DNA of 9,134 nucleotides from NCBI GenBank assembly GCA_964539045.1, contig CAZIHW010000002.1, forward strand, positions 1-9,134. The letters are read 5' to 3'. A program made the translations under genes and the position numbers. The stretch is from UBA1227 sp964539045 (lineage in GTDB: Bacteria; Bacillota; Clostridia; Oscillospirales; Acutalibacteraceae). Positions 1 to 5,226 of the stretch are shown here, one piece after another; positions within the stretch are counted from its first letter, which is position 1, and each line of letters begins with the position of its first letter. The notes under the pieces are model-generated. The model was not told where the DNA came from and did not search any database. It saw nothing but the letters and a program-made list of their open reading frames with translations.

Positions 1-23
1 GCAATCTCTACTACGTCTGTCAT
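1..23 (-). CDS. 5' end of an unidentified gene, cut by the window edge
   Basis: Only the start is visible: an ATG (complement of 21-23) followed by codons for M-T-D-V-V-E-I. A good Shine-Dalgarno sequence, GAGGTGA (complement of 29-35), lies 5 bases before it. The start is 15 bases after the stop codon of the upstream membrane-protein gene on the same strand, so the two are probably co-transcribed and translated together. Seven residues are too few to name a product. Confidence reflects the start signal and operon spacing only. Confidence 0.6.
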
Positions 24-38
24 TATTATCACCTCAAT

Positions 39-692
39 TTATTTTACTTTCAAATATCCGCTCTTATGTAAAGTTAAAGCACCTACATAAAACAGCACTT
101 GGCCTATAGTGTTTGAGAGCTGTTCTACCCAGTTTACCCAAGCCAGAGACGTATCAAGTGCTGCGCCGAGACCGCCCATAGCGAGAAGAAATACTGCTGA
201 ACCTACAAAACAAATGATAGCCTTAGTCTGTTTAGCCCTCTTTGCAAATATGCAAAGACAAACCAATGAGCCTATACTGCCTATAGTCTGGAACATGATA
301 AGCGGAAGAGATGTAGTTACGGTAGTAGCTACTGCCATATTCAGGCCTGCCGAATCTTTAGTCTTATTTTTAGTCTCTCTGAGGGCAATAATAAGGCCTG
401 CCAGATATATACAGAATCCCGGAGCCTGCATTGGGAACAGGGCTGTAAAGAAAAACGGATAGTTTATTCCGAGGCAGAACATAAGCTTCCAAAGAGCCTT
501 CAAGGCACCGCCGACAAAGCAAGTTATAGCACCGCCGGCAAGCATACCGTAAGTTGTCGGTGAAACATGTTTATACAGATCCTTTGCAACAAGCCAGGCT
601 GCAAGGAAATAAAAAAGCACCGGCAAAAAGTCAACGATAGCCATGATAATTGAAAAATCTCCCTGCGGATTGGCATTTACCCAATATTCCAT
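39..692 (-). CDS. Six-helix integral membrane protein of unknown function
   Basis: This 217-residue protein is mostly hydrophobic. I see about six membrane segments, near residues 15-36, 47-68, 78-103, 118-148, 157-178 and 186-208, joined by short loops with a Lys/Arg-rich patch (RETKNKTKD) at about 105-113 and another (KRAKQTK) at 151-157. I see no catalytic motif, signal peptide or recognisable family signature. The start is supported by AAGGTGG (complement of 700-706) seven bases ahead of the ATG. It follows the DUF1295 enzyme gene on the same strand, but a strong terminator lies in between, so its expression relative to the upstream genes may be reduced or regulated. It precedes another gene by only 15 bases. 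By position it could be a membrane partner, transporter or quinone/heme-type redox subunit for the neighbouring enzymes, but that is a guess. I do not recognise it. Confidence 0.8.
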   Translation of the reverse strand: MEYWVNANPQGDFSIIMAIVDFLPVLFYFLAAWLVAKDLYKHVSPTTYGMLAGGAITCFVGGALKALWKLMFCLGINYPFFFTALFPMQAPGFCIYLAGLIIALRETKNKTKDSAGLNMAVATTVTTSLPLIMFQTIGSIGSLVCLCIFAKRAKQTKAIICFVGSAVFLLAMGGLGAALDTSLAWVNWVEQLSNTIGQVLFYVGALTLHKSGYLKVK

Positions 693-699
693 AATAAAA

Positions 700-706
700 C
701 CACCTT
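700..706 (-). promoter_or_regulatory. Ribosome binding site of the six-helix membrane protein gene
   Basis: AAGGTGG on the minus strand, seven bases before the ATG at 692. It fixes the start and begins only six bases past the T-run of the terminator at 713-741. A transcript reading through that terminator would therefore have its hairpin directly beside this site. Confidence 0.6.
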
Positions 707-712
707 AATCTG

Positions 713-741
713 AAAAAAAGGGCATCAGAAAGCCGATGCCC
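713..741 (-). terminator. Strong intrinsic terminator inside the SDR-DUF1295-membrane gene run
   Basis: Reading the minus strand, a 7-bp GC-rich stem GGGCATC/GATGCCC (arms at 741-735 and 726-720) closes an 8-base loop and is followed at once by seven T residues (719-713). This is a standard rho-independent terminator. It lies 28 bases after the DUF1295 stop codon and about 20 bases before the ATG of the next gene on the same strand, so it either ends the upstream unit or acts as a partial terminator that lowers downstream expression. Confidence 0.85.
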
Positions 742-768
742 CATATTTTCTGAGTATATTCGTATTGA

Positions 769-1614
769 TTATTTCTTCTTAGCTGCTTCTTTGGCTGCTT
801 CCTTCTCAGGATTGTAGAGATGGTAAAGCGGAACCAAAGGAATAATGATAGGAGTTGAGTTTGCATACTTCTCATATCTCGGATCACCTGCAAGACGCTT
901 TGACTGTCTCTTTTCAAGACGCATAGCACCGTGGAACATGATAAATGTGATCATTACGAGACCTAAGATAGCAAGTATCCACTGAGCTGCTCCCTGATAT
1001 GCTCCGATACCGGAAATAAATGTACCTACCCAGAAAAGGATCTCACCGAGATAGTTCGGGCAGCGAACTATTTTGAAAAGACCTTCTGTAGCTACCATAT
1101 GAGGATCTTTAGCCTTCTGAGCACTCTTCTGCTTATCGGAAACTGCCTCAAGAGTAACAGCACATACCATTATGATAAGACCGATTACAGAAGTTACTGC
1201 AATATCGTTTGATATCTTGCCTGAGGCTGTATTCATCATTCTGAAGATAACACCTGACGGCTGGAGAAGGTAAAGAACGCCCATTACAAGCCACATAACT
1301 GCCTTTACGAAGATAGGAGGCTCTTTTCCTGCTGCCTCTGTAAGTGTCTTCTTATAAGCGGCATTTTTAACCTCTCTTACAAGGAGGAATCCGCCGAGAC
1401 GAATACCATAGATAACAAATACTACACATTGAATAAGTGTAACAACGTTCCATGTAGCAAGGTCAGAAACAAGTGATGTAATAGCCAAAGCGGCACCTAC
1501 ACCTGCTATAGCAAGACCGTAGCCAACGGACATAAACCATACGAACTCTTTAAAACCTACTGCACAGAAAACAAGCGCAGCTGCGAAAAGGATTCCTATT
1601 AAAGCCCAATTCAT
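769..1614 (-). CDS. DUF1295 / steroid 5-alpha-reductase-like membrane oxidoreductase
   Basis: This is a 281-residue polytopic membrane protein. Hydrophobic segments lie near residues 3-20, 27-50, 56-78, 102-118, 138-156, 187-204 and 209-229. The C-terminal half carries the family signature: EAVSDKQ (156-162), then GLFKIVRCPNYLGEILFW (178-195), where CPNYLGE matches the CPNY-x-GE motif of plant and animal steroid 5-alpha-reductases, then R-x-x-G-D-P-R-Y-x-x-Y near 240-250. Characterised members of the wider superfamily reduce a C=C bond next to a carbonyl using NADPH, or methylate isoprenyl-cysteine. The natural substrate of bacterial DUF1295 proteins is mostly unknown. The tail (267-281) is a low-complexity Glu-Ala-Lys stretch. 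AAGGAGAG (complement of 1621-1628) precedes the ATG by six bases. The gene follows the SDR gene by 55 bases on the same strand, suggesting that two oxidoreductases act on one hydrophobic substrate. Family confidence is high; substrate is not known. Confidence 0.88.
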   Translation of the reverse strand: MNWALIGILFAAALVFCAVGFKEFVWFMSVGYGLAIAGVGAALAITSLVSDLATWNVVTLIQCVVFVIYGIRLGGFLLVREVKNAAYKKTLTEAAGKEPPIFVKAVMWLVMGVLYLLQPSGVIFRMMNTASGKISNDIAVTSVIGLIIMVCAVTLEAVSDKQKSAQKAKDPHMVATEGLFKIVRCPNYLGEILFWVGTFISGIGAYQGAAQWILAILGLVMITFIMFHGAMRLEKRQSKRLAGDPRYEKYANSTPIIIPLVPLYHLYNPEKEAAKEAAKKK

Positions 1615-1640
1615 AAATAACTCTCCTTAAATATTAACCT

Positions 1641-1655
1641 ATCAGATAATCTGAT
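1641..1655. repeat. Near-perfect 15-bp palindrome between the SDR and DUF1295 genes
   Basis: ATCAGAT and ATCTGAT are exact reverse complements on either side of one central A. The site lies in the 55-base gap between two genes of the same cluster, 14 bases from the SDR stop codon. It is too AT-rich and tight-looped for a convincing terminator and has no T-run directly after it. It could be an mRNA-processing hairpin or a protein-binding dyad. Confidence 0.4.
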
Positions 1656-1669
1656 TGTTTGTTATTTGA

Positions 1670-2587
1670 TTATTTGTTTGCTTCAGCTTCAGCTGCTGCA
1701 GCCTTAGCGGCAAGTTCTGCTTCTATAACAGGAGCATATGATTTTGCAGCAATGTACTCTTTGAATGAGAGACCCGGTACTTCGTGATCACCATAGCAGT
1801 CATTAGAAAGAGTGAACTTTGAGAACTTCATGATATCCTGCTTGCCTTCCTTCTTAATCTTAGGAAGATGAGCGAGAACGCTGAACATCCATGCAGGAGC
1901 ATATTTTATCTGTACTTCACCTTCATATCCGGCTGCATCCCAGAACATCTGAGCGATTTCCTGATATGTATATGTTTCTGTACCGCCTACATTGTACATA
2001 GTGTTTTCTTCTGTCATTGTATCAACTATGAACTTAGCGAAGTCCTTTGTATCGATAACATTGGCCTTCTTAGGCTCACCCTTAAGAAGCTGTACTTCCT
2101 TCTTAAGAATCATTGGCCAGAATACGTGAGCTATATCGTAGAAGTAACCTGTAGGTCTGTGGATAACATATGTCAAACCACTCTTCTTAAGTTCCTCTTC
2201 GAGCATGTACTTTGAGTTAACCATCGGTATACCGTCACCTTTGTCTGCATTGATAACAGAGATGTAAACAAAGTGAGCAACACCGGCTGCTTTAGCCTCG
2301 TTTACGAGGTTAAGGTTACCCTGATAGTCGATATCATAGTTGTTGACCTTTGTTGAAGCGCCTGTGAGACCTACAGTTGTAATAACAACTTCTGCACCGT
2401 CGCAAAGACCTTTAATATTGTCAACATCTGTTACATCGATCTGTCTTGTTGTGTAAGCATTCGGATCAAGTCCGTCAAGTTCTTTGATCACCATATCTGC
2501 TGCCAGAACCTCATGTCCTGCTGCAACAAGAGCTCTGAGAATATCAGAACCAAGCTTACCGAATGCACCTGCGAGTACAACTTTCAT
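1670..2587 (-). CDS. NAD(P)-binding atypical short-chain dehydrogenase (NmrA-like)
   Basis: This 305-residue protein has an N-terminal Rossmann fold. The glycine motif G-A-F-G-K-L-G (residues 7-13) follows the first beta strand, and an acidic residue, Asp31 in LAADM, sits at the end of strand two, which in SDRs usually favours NAD(H). D51-V-T-D is the adenine-side motif, VVITTVG (67-73) the strand-four motif and FVYISV (106-111) strand five. SGLTYVIHRPTGYFYD (136-151) is typical of atypical/extended SDRs of the NmrA or NAD-dependent epimerase type. The classical Tyr-x-x-x-Lys pair is not seen (Y127 has Glu at +4), so it may be a non-classical reductase or a redox sensor. A charged Ala/Glu-rich tail (about 289-305) ends the protein. 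The start has GGAGG (complement of 2597-2601) nine bases ahead. It lies between tetR and the DUF1295 gene on one strand, implying regulation by the TetR protein and a shared pathway. Confidence 0.88.
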   Translation of the reverse strand: MKVVLAGAFGKLGSDILRALVAAGHEVLAADMVIKELDGLDPNAYTTRQIDVTDVDNIKGLCDGAEVVITTVGLTGASTKVNNYDIDYQGNLNLVNEAKAAGVAHFVYISVINADKGDGIPMVNSKYMLEEELKKSGLTYVIHRPTGYFYDIAHVFWPMILKKEVQLLKGEPKKANVIDTKDFAKFIVDTMTEENTMYNVGGTETYTYQEIAQMFWDAAGYEGEVQIKYAPAWMFSVLAHLPKIKKEGKQDIMKFSKFTLSNDCYGDHEVPGLSFKEYIAAKSYAPVIEAELAAKAAAAEAEANK

Positions 2588-2609
2588 TTTAAAATACCTC
2601 CAATATTAT

Positions 2610-2640
2610 AAAAGCTGCTATACATTAAAATACAGCTTTT
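2610..2640 (-). repeat. Inverted repeat in the leader of the SDR gene
   Basis: AAAAGCTG (2610-2617) and CAGCTTTT (2633-2640) are exact 8-bp inverted arms around a 15-base AT-rich loop. On the minus strand the second arm ends in four T residues, a weak terminator at best, and the hairpin ends eight bases before the GGAGG of the SDR gene. It may end or attenuate the tetR transcript, or be an operator. The low GC content makes a purely structural role uncertain. Confidence 0.45.
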
Positions 2641-2701
2641 TATTTACAAATTTTATGCTTGCAATTTATACGCTTTAAATTTGCATGCTGTTTACATGCT
2701 A

Positions 2702-3232
2702 TCACTTGAACATACGCTTCAGGATTCTCGATATATTCTCATATTTGAAATCCTTTTTTGTCGCTGTGTTAAGGAGAATCTCCGACAAGAAAACAGATAT
2801 GTAATCGTCCTCCTCGCCGTGACAGCGAACCAATATTTCATTGAGAATATCCGATAACTGTGTTATAAGCCAATCAAACTGCATGGGCATCTCATGTCTG
2901 ATACTTATGTCTTTTCCGTATTGGGTCCAGACGGTATCGTACTTTTCAACAAAAGATGCCACTCCGTCATACATGGTTTTGAAACCTTCATGTATATTCA
3001 AAGCAGATTCGCAATTACGCTTTATATCTGCAAGGATTGTGAGCCAGTCCTTCAGCATTATTTCTGCAACTAAAACATCTTTTGACTTATAGTAGTTATA
3101 TACTGTGCCTACGGCTATTCCGCATGCCTCAGCTACGCTCCTCATTGTCATGCTTTGATATCCCTTTTCGAAAAGCTGAGACTTTGCCTGTTCTAAAATC
3201 TTTTCTTCCAGATTCTCTATGATTTTAGGCAT
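2702..3232 (-). CDS. TetR/AcrR-family transcriptional regulator
   Basis: A 176-residue protein with an N-terminal DNA-binding domain at about residues 10-58: I-L-E-Q-A-K-S-Q-L-F-E-K-G-Y-Q-S-M-T-M-R, then SVAEACGIAVGTVYNYYKSK (32-51). The latter is the classic TetR helix-turn-helix with the G-T-V/I-Y-x-Y/H-Y/F-x-x-K core. The C-terminal domain (about 60-176) is helical, acidic and aromatic, as expected of a ligand-binding dimer domain, but too divergent to name a ligand. At 176 residues it is slightly short for the family (commonly about 190-210). AAAAGGAGGAG (complement of 3237-3247) supports the start. It is the first gene of the minus-strand cluster, 114 bases before the SDR gene, so it most likely represses itself and the SDR/DUF1295 genes until a small hydrophobic effector is present. 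That role is inferred from gene order and from dyads at its promoter. Confidence 0.93.
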   Translation of the reverse strand: MPKIIENLEEKILEQAKSQLFEKGYQSMTMRSVAEACGIAVGTVYNYYKSKDVLVAEIMLKDWLTILADIKRNCESALNIHEGFKTMYDGVASFVEKYDTVWTQYGKDISIRHEMPMQFDWLITQLSDILNEILVRCHGEEDDYISVFLSEILLNTATKKDFKYENISRILKRMFK

Positions 3233-3248
3233 ACTACTCCTCCTTTTC

Positions 3249-3260
3249 TGAACTGGTTCA
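3249..3260. promoter_or_regulatory. Candidate TetR operator at the tetR transcription start
   Basis: TGAAC-TG-GTTCA is a dyad with exact 5-bp arms and a 2-bp centre. It covers the predicted +1 (3259 on the minus strand) of the tetR promoter and lies just before its ribosome binding site, a usual place for an autorepressor operator. The arms are short, and typical TetR sites are longer, so this is tentative. Confidence 0.4.
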
Positions 3261-3265
3261 TATAA

Positions 3266-3294
3266 AATATATCATATAAGAAAGGTCGTGTCAA
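3266..3294 (-). promoter_or_regulatory. Sigma-A promoter of the tetR gene
   Basis: On the minus strand, TTGACA (complement of 3289-3294) is a perfect -35 box and TATATT (complement of 3266-3271) a 5-of-6 -10 box, spaced exactly 17 bases. The predicted start is at about 3259, leaving a 26-base leader with a strong ribosome binding site. The -35 box lies within the inverted repeat 3281-3312, so a protein bound there, or transcription arriving from the upstream ligase gene, could affect this promoter. Confidence 0.75.
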
Positions 3295-3312
3295 TTTATT
3301 AACACGACCTTT
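3281..3312 (-). terminator. 11-bp inverted repeat: likely terminator of the ligase gene, overlapping the tetR promoter
   Basis: AAAGGTCGTGT (3281-3291) and ACACGACCTTT (3302-3312) are exact inverted arms around a 10-base loop. Read on the minus strand, the second arm ends in TTT-C-TT and then a T-rich stretch, 78 bases past the stop codon of the O-antigen-ligase-like gene, so it can work as an intrinsic terminator. It also contains the tetR -35 box, which makes a second role as a repressor-binding site possible. Confidence 0.65.
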
Positions 3313-3390
3313 TGAGGTAAAATTTAGCATTCGGTTTTAGTGCACTTTATACAAAAATGTTCATAATATCTCATAAAACTACTTTTCGCA

Positions 3391-4758
3391 TTATATCGTT
3401 ATATCCTCGTAGCTATAATTCTCGGCAATACATATCATAATCGTTAAAATAACAAGATATGCAGGTGCAAAAATACCCGGATTTACCAACGACATCATTT
3501 CAAGTCCTATAAACGAGAGAAATACAGTTTTCACGAATAAAGATTTGTCGTTCATAAAAAATCTCACACGTTCATAAAACTGATAACCATATGCCAATAT
3601 ACCTACTATTCCGAAACTTCCCCACACCTGTGGCAGTGAGGAATGGTACCAGCAAAGAAGTCCTTCCTTAGACGGATGCAGATCTCTGTTTCCCATATAT
3701 CCGACTCCCCTGCCGGTAAGCGGATTTGCAAGGAAATCCTCAAATGATCTCTGTATGAGACCTAATCTTCTGAAGTTCTCTTTATAAGAAGTAAAGCGAT
3801 CCAAAGTATACTCTATCAGGTGTATAAGCTTCGGTGTCATAATTGCGACAGCAACAACTCCTACGGCAACTATGGCTAACAACATCTTCCTGTGCTTTAT
3901 ATCTTTTATCGCAAAGTAGACAATGAGCATGAGAAGTTCAATTGCACCGAAAAGCAATCCGCCTCTGGAGCCCGAGAGAACCATTGCTCCGAATGCGGCA
4001 AAAGGAACTATTATATACAAAAAGTTCTTTTTAGCCGCCATATAAAAGGCAAACGGCATTCCCAGCATCATTATGGTGCAGGCGTTATTTCTCCATTGGA
4101 AAGGAAGTACACCGGGATCGAGAATAAACTTATCGATGTTTTCGATATAATAAGCTATAATAGAAAATACAAGGTAGCATGTAACGACGATCATAATCTT
4201 GGAAAATCTCTCGTCCATATGCTCCGTATAGTTTTTTCCGGGACCTATGACTCCCCCGATAAATATGTATACCAGAACAATCAATATACCCAGACTGAAG
4301 ATATAAGAAAGGTTTATCTTCGTCGTATACTCTTCAAAGGTCATGATACCCACACCGCCGAGTATTACTGCAACAGAAGTAATACACATCGGTAAAAGTA
4401 GCTTTCCCTTTCGGAAATCAAAAGACTTTCTGTATGCAATGATGTGGAACAGTACAGCAAACACGACAATCGGTATACCCCACAGATATTCCATATAGGC
4501 CTCGAAAGAGTTCTTATTTCTTATCGCAAACGATATCAAAAGAAGAGCCGGAAGAAGACATGAAACAATGTCATCCGACACTACCAGAATCGCGCAAACA
4601 AGGAAGCCCATGTATATGGAACCGGGCAATTCAATATTGAATAAAATGATGAGTGCAGACAATATAAATAGTATTATACTAAATATATCCCCCGCCAGGA
4701 ACTTCCTGAGTTTAAAGAGTTTTGAGTTAAGCTTTGAATTATTATTTATATTAATCAT
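3391..4758 (-). CDS. O-antigen ligase / polysaccharide polymerase-like membrane protein
   Basis: From the ATG at 4758 this is a 455-residue polytopic protein with roughly 11 hydrophobic segments, beginning after about 25 polar residues. Features of the O-antigen ligase/Wzy-type family (Wzy_C) are an S-G-S-R-G-G motif (about 262-267) after a membrane helix, then a large extracytoplasmic loop with a basic/aromatic region (RFTSYKENFRRLGLIQRSFEDF), NPLTGRGVGYM (about 345-355) and HSSLPQVWGSFGIVG (about 372-386). Such proteins polymerise or transfer lipid-linked glycans on the outer face of the cytoplasmic membrane. In a Gram-positive the acceptor could be a capsule, exopolysaccharide or wall glycan. 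It stands alone, with no glycosyltransferases visible beside it, so the glycan cannot be named. The frame is open up to a TTG at 4782, but no ribosome binding site precedes that codon, a GTG at 4776 or the ATG. The promoter geometry favours the ATG. Confidence 0.82.
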   Translation of the reverse strand: MININNNSKLNSKLFKLRKFLAGDIFSIILFILSALIILFNIELPGSIYMGFLVCAILVVSDDIVSCLLPALLLISFAIRNKNSFEAYMEYLWGIPIVVFAVLFHIIAYRKSFDFRKGKLLLPMCITSVAVILGGVGIMTFEEYTTKINLSYIFSLGILIVLVYIFIGGVIGPGKNYTEHMDERFSKIMIVVTCYLVFSIIAYYIENIDKFILDPGVLPFQWRNNACTIMMLGMPFAFYMAAKKNFLYIIVPFAAFGAMVLSGSRGGLLFGAIELLMLIVYFAIKDIKHRKMLLAIVAVGVVAVAIMTPKLIHLIEYTLDRFTSYKENFRRLGLIQRSFEDFLANPLTGRGVGYMGNRDLHPSKEGLLCWYHSSLPQVWGSFGIVGILAYGYQFYERVRFFMNDKSLFVKTVFLSFIGLEMMSLVNPGIFAPAYLVILTIMICIAENYSYEDITI

Positions 4759-4764
4759 AAAGCC

Positions 4765-4793
4765 ATTATAGTACACATGCAAAAATTTTTCAA
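4765..4793 (-). promoter_or_regulatory. Sigma-A promoter of the ligase-like gene, start on the ATG
   Basis: On the minus strand TTGAAA (complement of 4788-4793) and a perfect TATAAT (complement of 4765-4770) are separated by exactly 17 bases. The six bases after TATAAT are GGCTTT, so the expected +1 is the A of the ATG at 4758. No Shine-Dalgarno sequence is present. It is divergent from the groES promoter; the two -35 boxes are 17 bases apart. Confidence 0.7.
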
Positions 4794-4810
4794 AACTTTT
4801 GTTATAAGTA

Positions 4811-4838
4811 TTGATTTTTGTGATGAAAACTATATAAT
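4811..4838 (+). promoter_or_regulatory. Sigma-A promoter of groES-groEL
   Basis: TTGATT (4811-4816) and a perfect TATAAT (4833-4838) are 16 bases apart. The expected start, about 4845, falls in the left arm of the CIRCE operator, so HrcA binding would block initiation and the CIRCE would lie in the 5' leader of the mRNA, as is usual for Firmicutes. Confidence 0.85.
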
Positions 4839-4842
4839 GTAT

Positions 4843-4869
4843 TTAGCACTCAAAAGATAAGAGTGCTAA
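4843..4869 (+). promoter_or_regulatory. CIRCE operator (HrcA binding site)
   Basis: TTAGCACTC, nine bases, then GAGTGCTAA: an exact match to the consensus CIRCE inverted repeat. HrcA represses class I heat-shock genes at this site and is released when GroEL is titrated by unfolded protein. It overlaps the predicted start of the groESL transcript. It lies more than 45 bases upstream of the divergent ligase promoter's -35 box and is not expected to control that gene. Confidence 0.97.
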
Positions 4870-4906
4870 ATTTATTGTATCTTATTTCTTAATGGAGGAA
4901 TTTTAT

Positions 4907-5191
4907 ATGACACTTAAACCTGTATCAGACCGTGTAGTTCTCAAATCATTTGAGGCTGAAGAAACTACAAAGAGCGGTATTATTCTTGCTGCATCAGCAC
5001 AGGAAAAACCAATGATGATGGAAGTTGTAGCAGTAGGCCCCGGAGGAATTGTAGACGGCAACGAAGTTAAGATGTTCGTAAAGAACGGCGACAAGGTTAT
5101 TGTGGGTAAATACTCAGGTACAGAAATAAAACTTGACGATGAAGAATATACTATAGTTCGTCAGTCTGATATTCTTGCAATTGTAGAATAA
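4907..5191 (+). CDS. groES: Co-chaperonin GroES (Hsp10)
   Basis: This 94-residue protein forms the heptameric lid of the GroEL folding chamber in the cytoplasm. It opens with MTLKPVSDRVVLK, matching the family N-terminus (P-L-x-D-R-V). The mobile loop at about residues 16-32 carries I-I-L (25-27), the tripeptide that docks on the GroEL apical domain (IVL in E. coli). V-G-P-G and K-x-G-D-x-V-I/V follow in the usual order, and it ends in SDILAIVE. Length is typical. An upstream in-frame ATG at 4892 would add MEEFY, but GGAGG (4894-4898) lies inside that extension, eight bases before the ATG at 4907, so 4907 is the start. It is the first gene of the CIRCE-controlled groESL operon, 35 bases before groEL. 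Confidence 0.97.
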   Translation: MTLKPVSDRVVLKSFEAEETTKSGIILAASAQEKPMMMEVVAVGPGGIVDGNEVKMFVKNGDKVIVGKYSGTEIKLDDEEYTIVRQSDILAIVE

Positions 5192-5226
5192 TTAAATTGT
5201 AGAATGATTTAAAGGAGATTTTATTC

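Noticed and set aside
109..462. 117-residue plus-strand open frame opposite the six-helix membrane protein
   Set aside because: It has no ribosome binding site, no recognisable product, and is antisense to a gene with a coherent hydrophobic-helix pattern.
705..929. 74-residue minus-strand open frame
   Set aside because: It lies in another frame of the DUF1295 coding region and crosses the terminator at 713-741.
2605..2610. TATAAT on the minus strand as a -10 box for the SDR gene
   Set aside because: No acceptable -35 box lies 16-18 bases upstream, and the resulting start would fall inside the strong ribosome binding site of the gene.
3339..3346. AGTGCACT palindrome downstream of the ligase-like gene
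   Set aside because: An 8-bp palindrome is expected by chance at this scale, and it resembles only part of a CIRCE arm, not a second operator.
4759..4782. TTG and GTG starts extending the ligase-like protein by up to eight residues
   Set aside because: They fall within the -10 to -35 region of a very good promoter for this gene, have no ribosome binding site, and the added residues look like non-coding sequence.
4892..4906. Upstream ATG extending GroES by MEEFY
   Set aside because: The GGAGG ribosome binding site for the ATG at 4907 lies inside this extension, no site precedes 4892, and GroES proteins begin at the equivalent of 4907.
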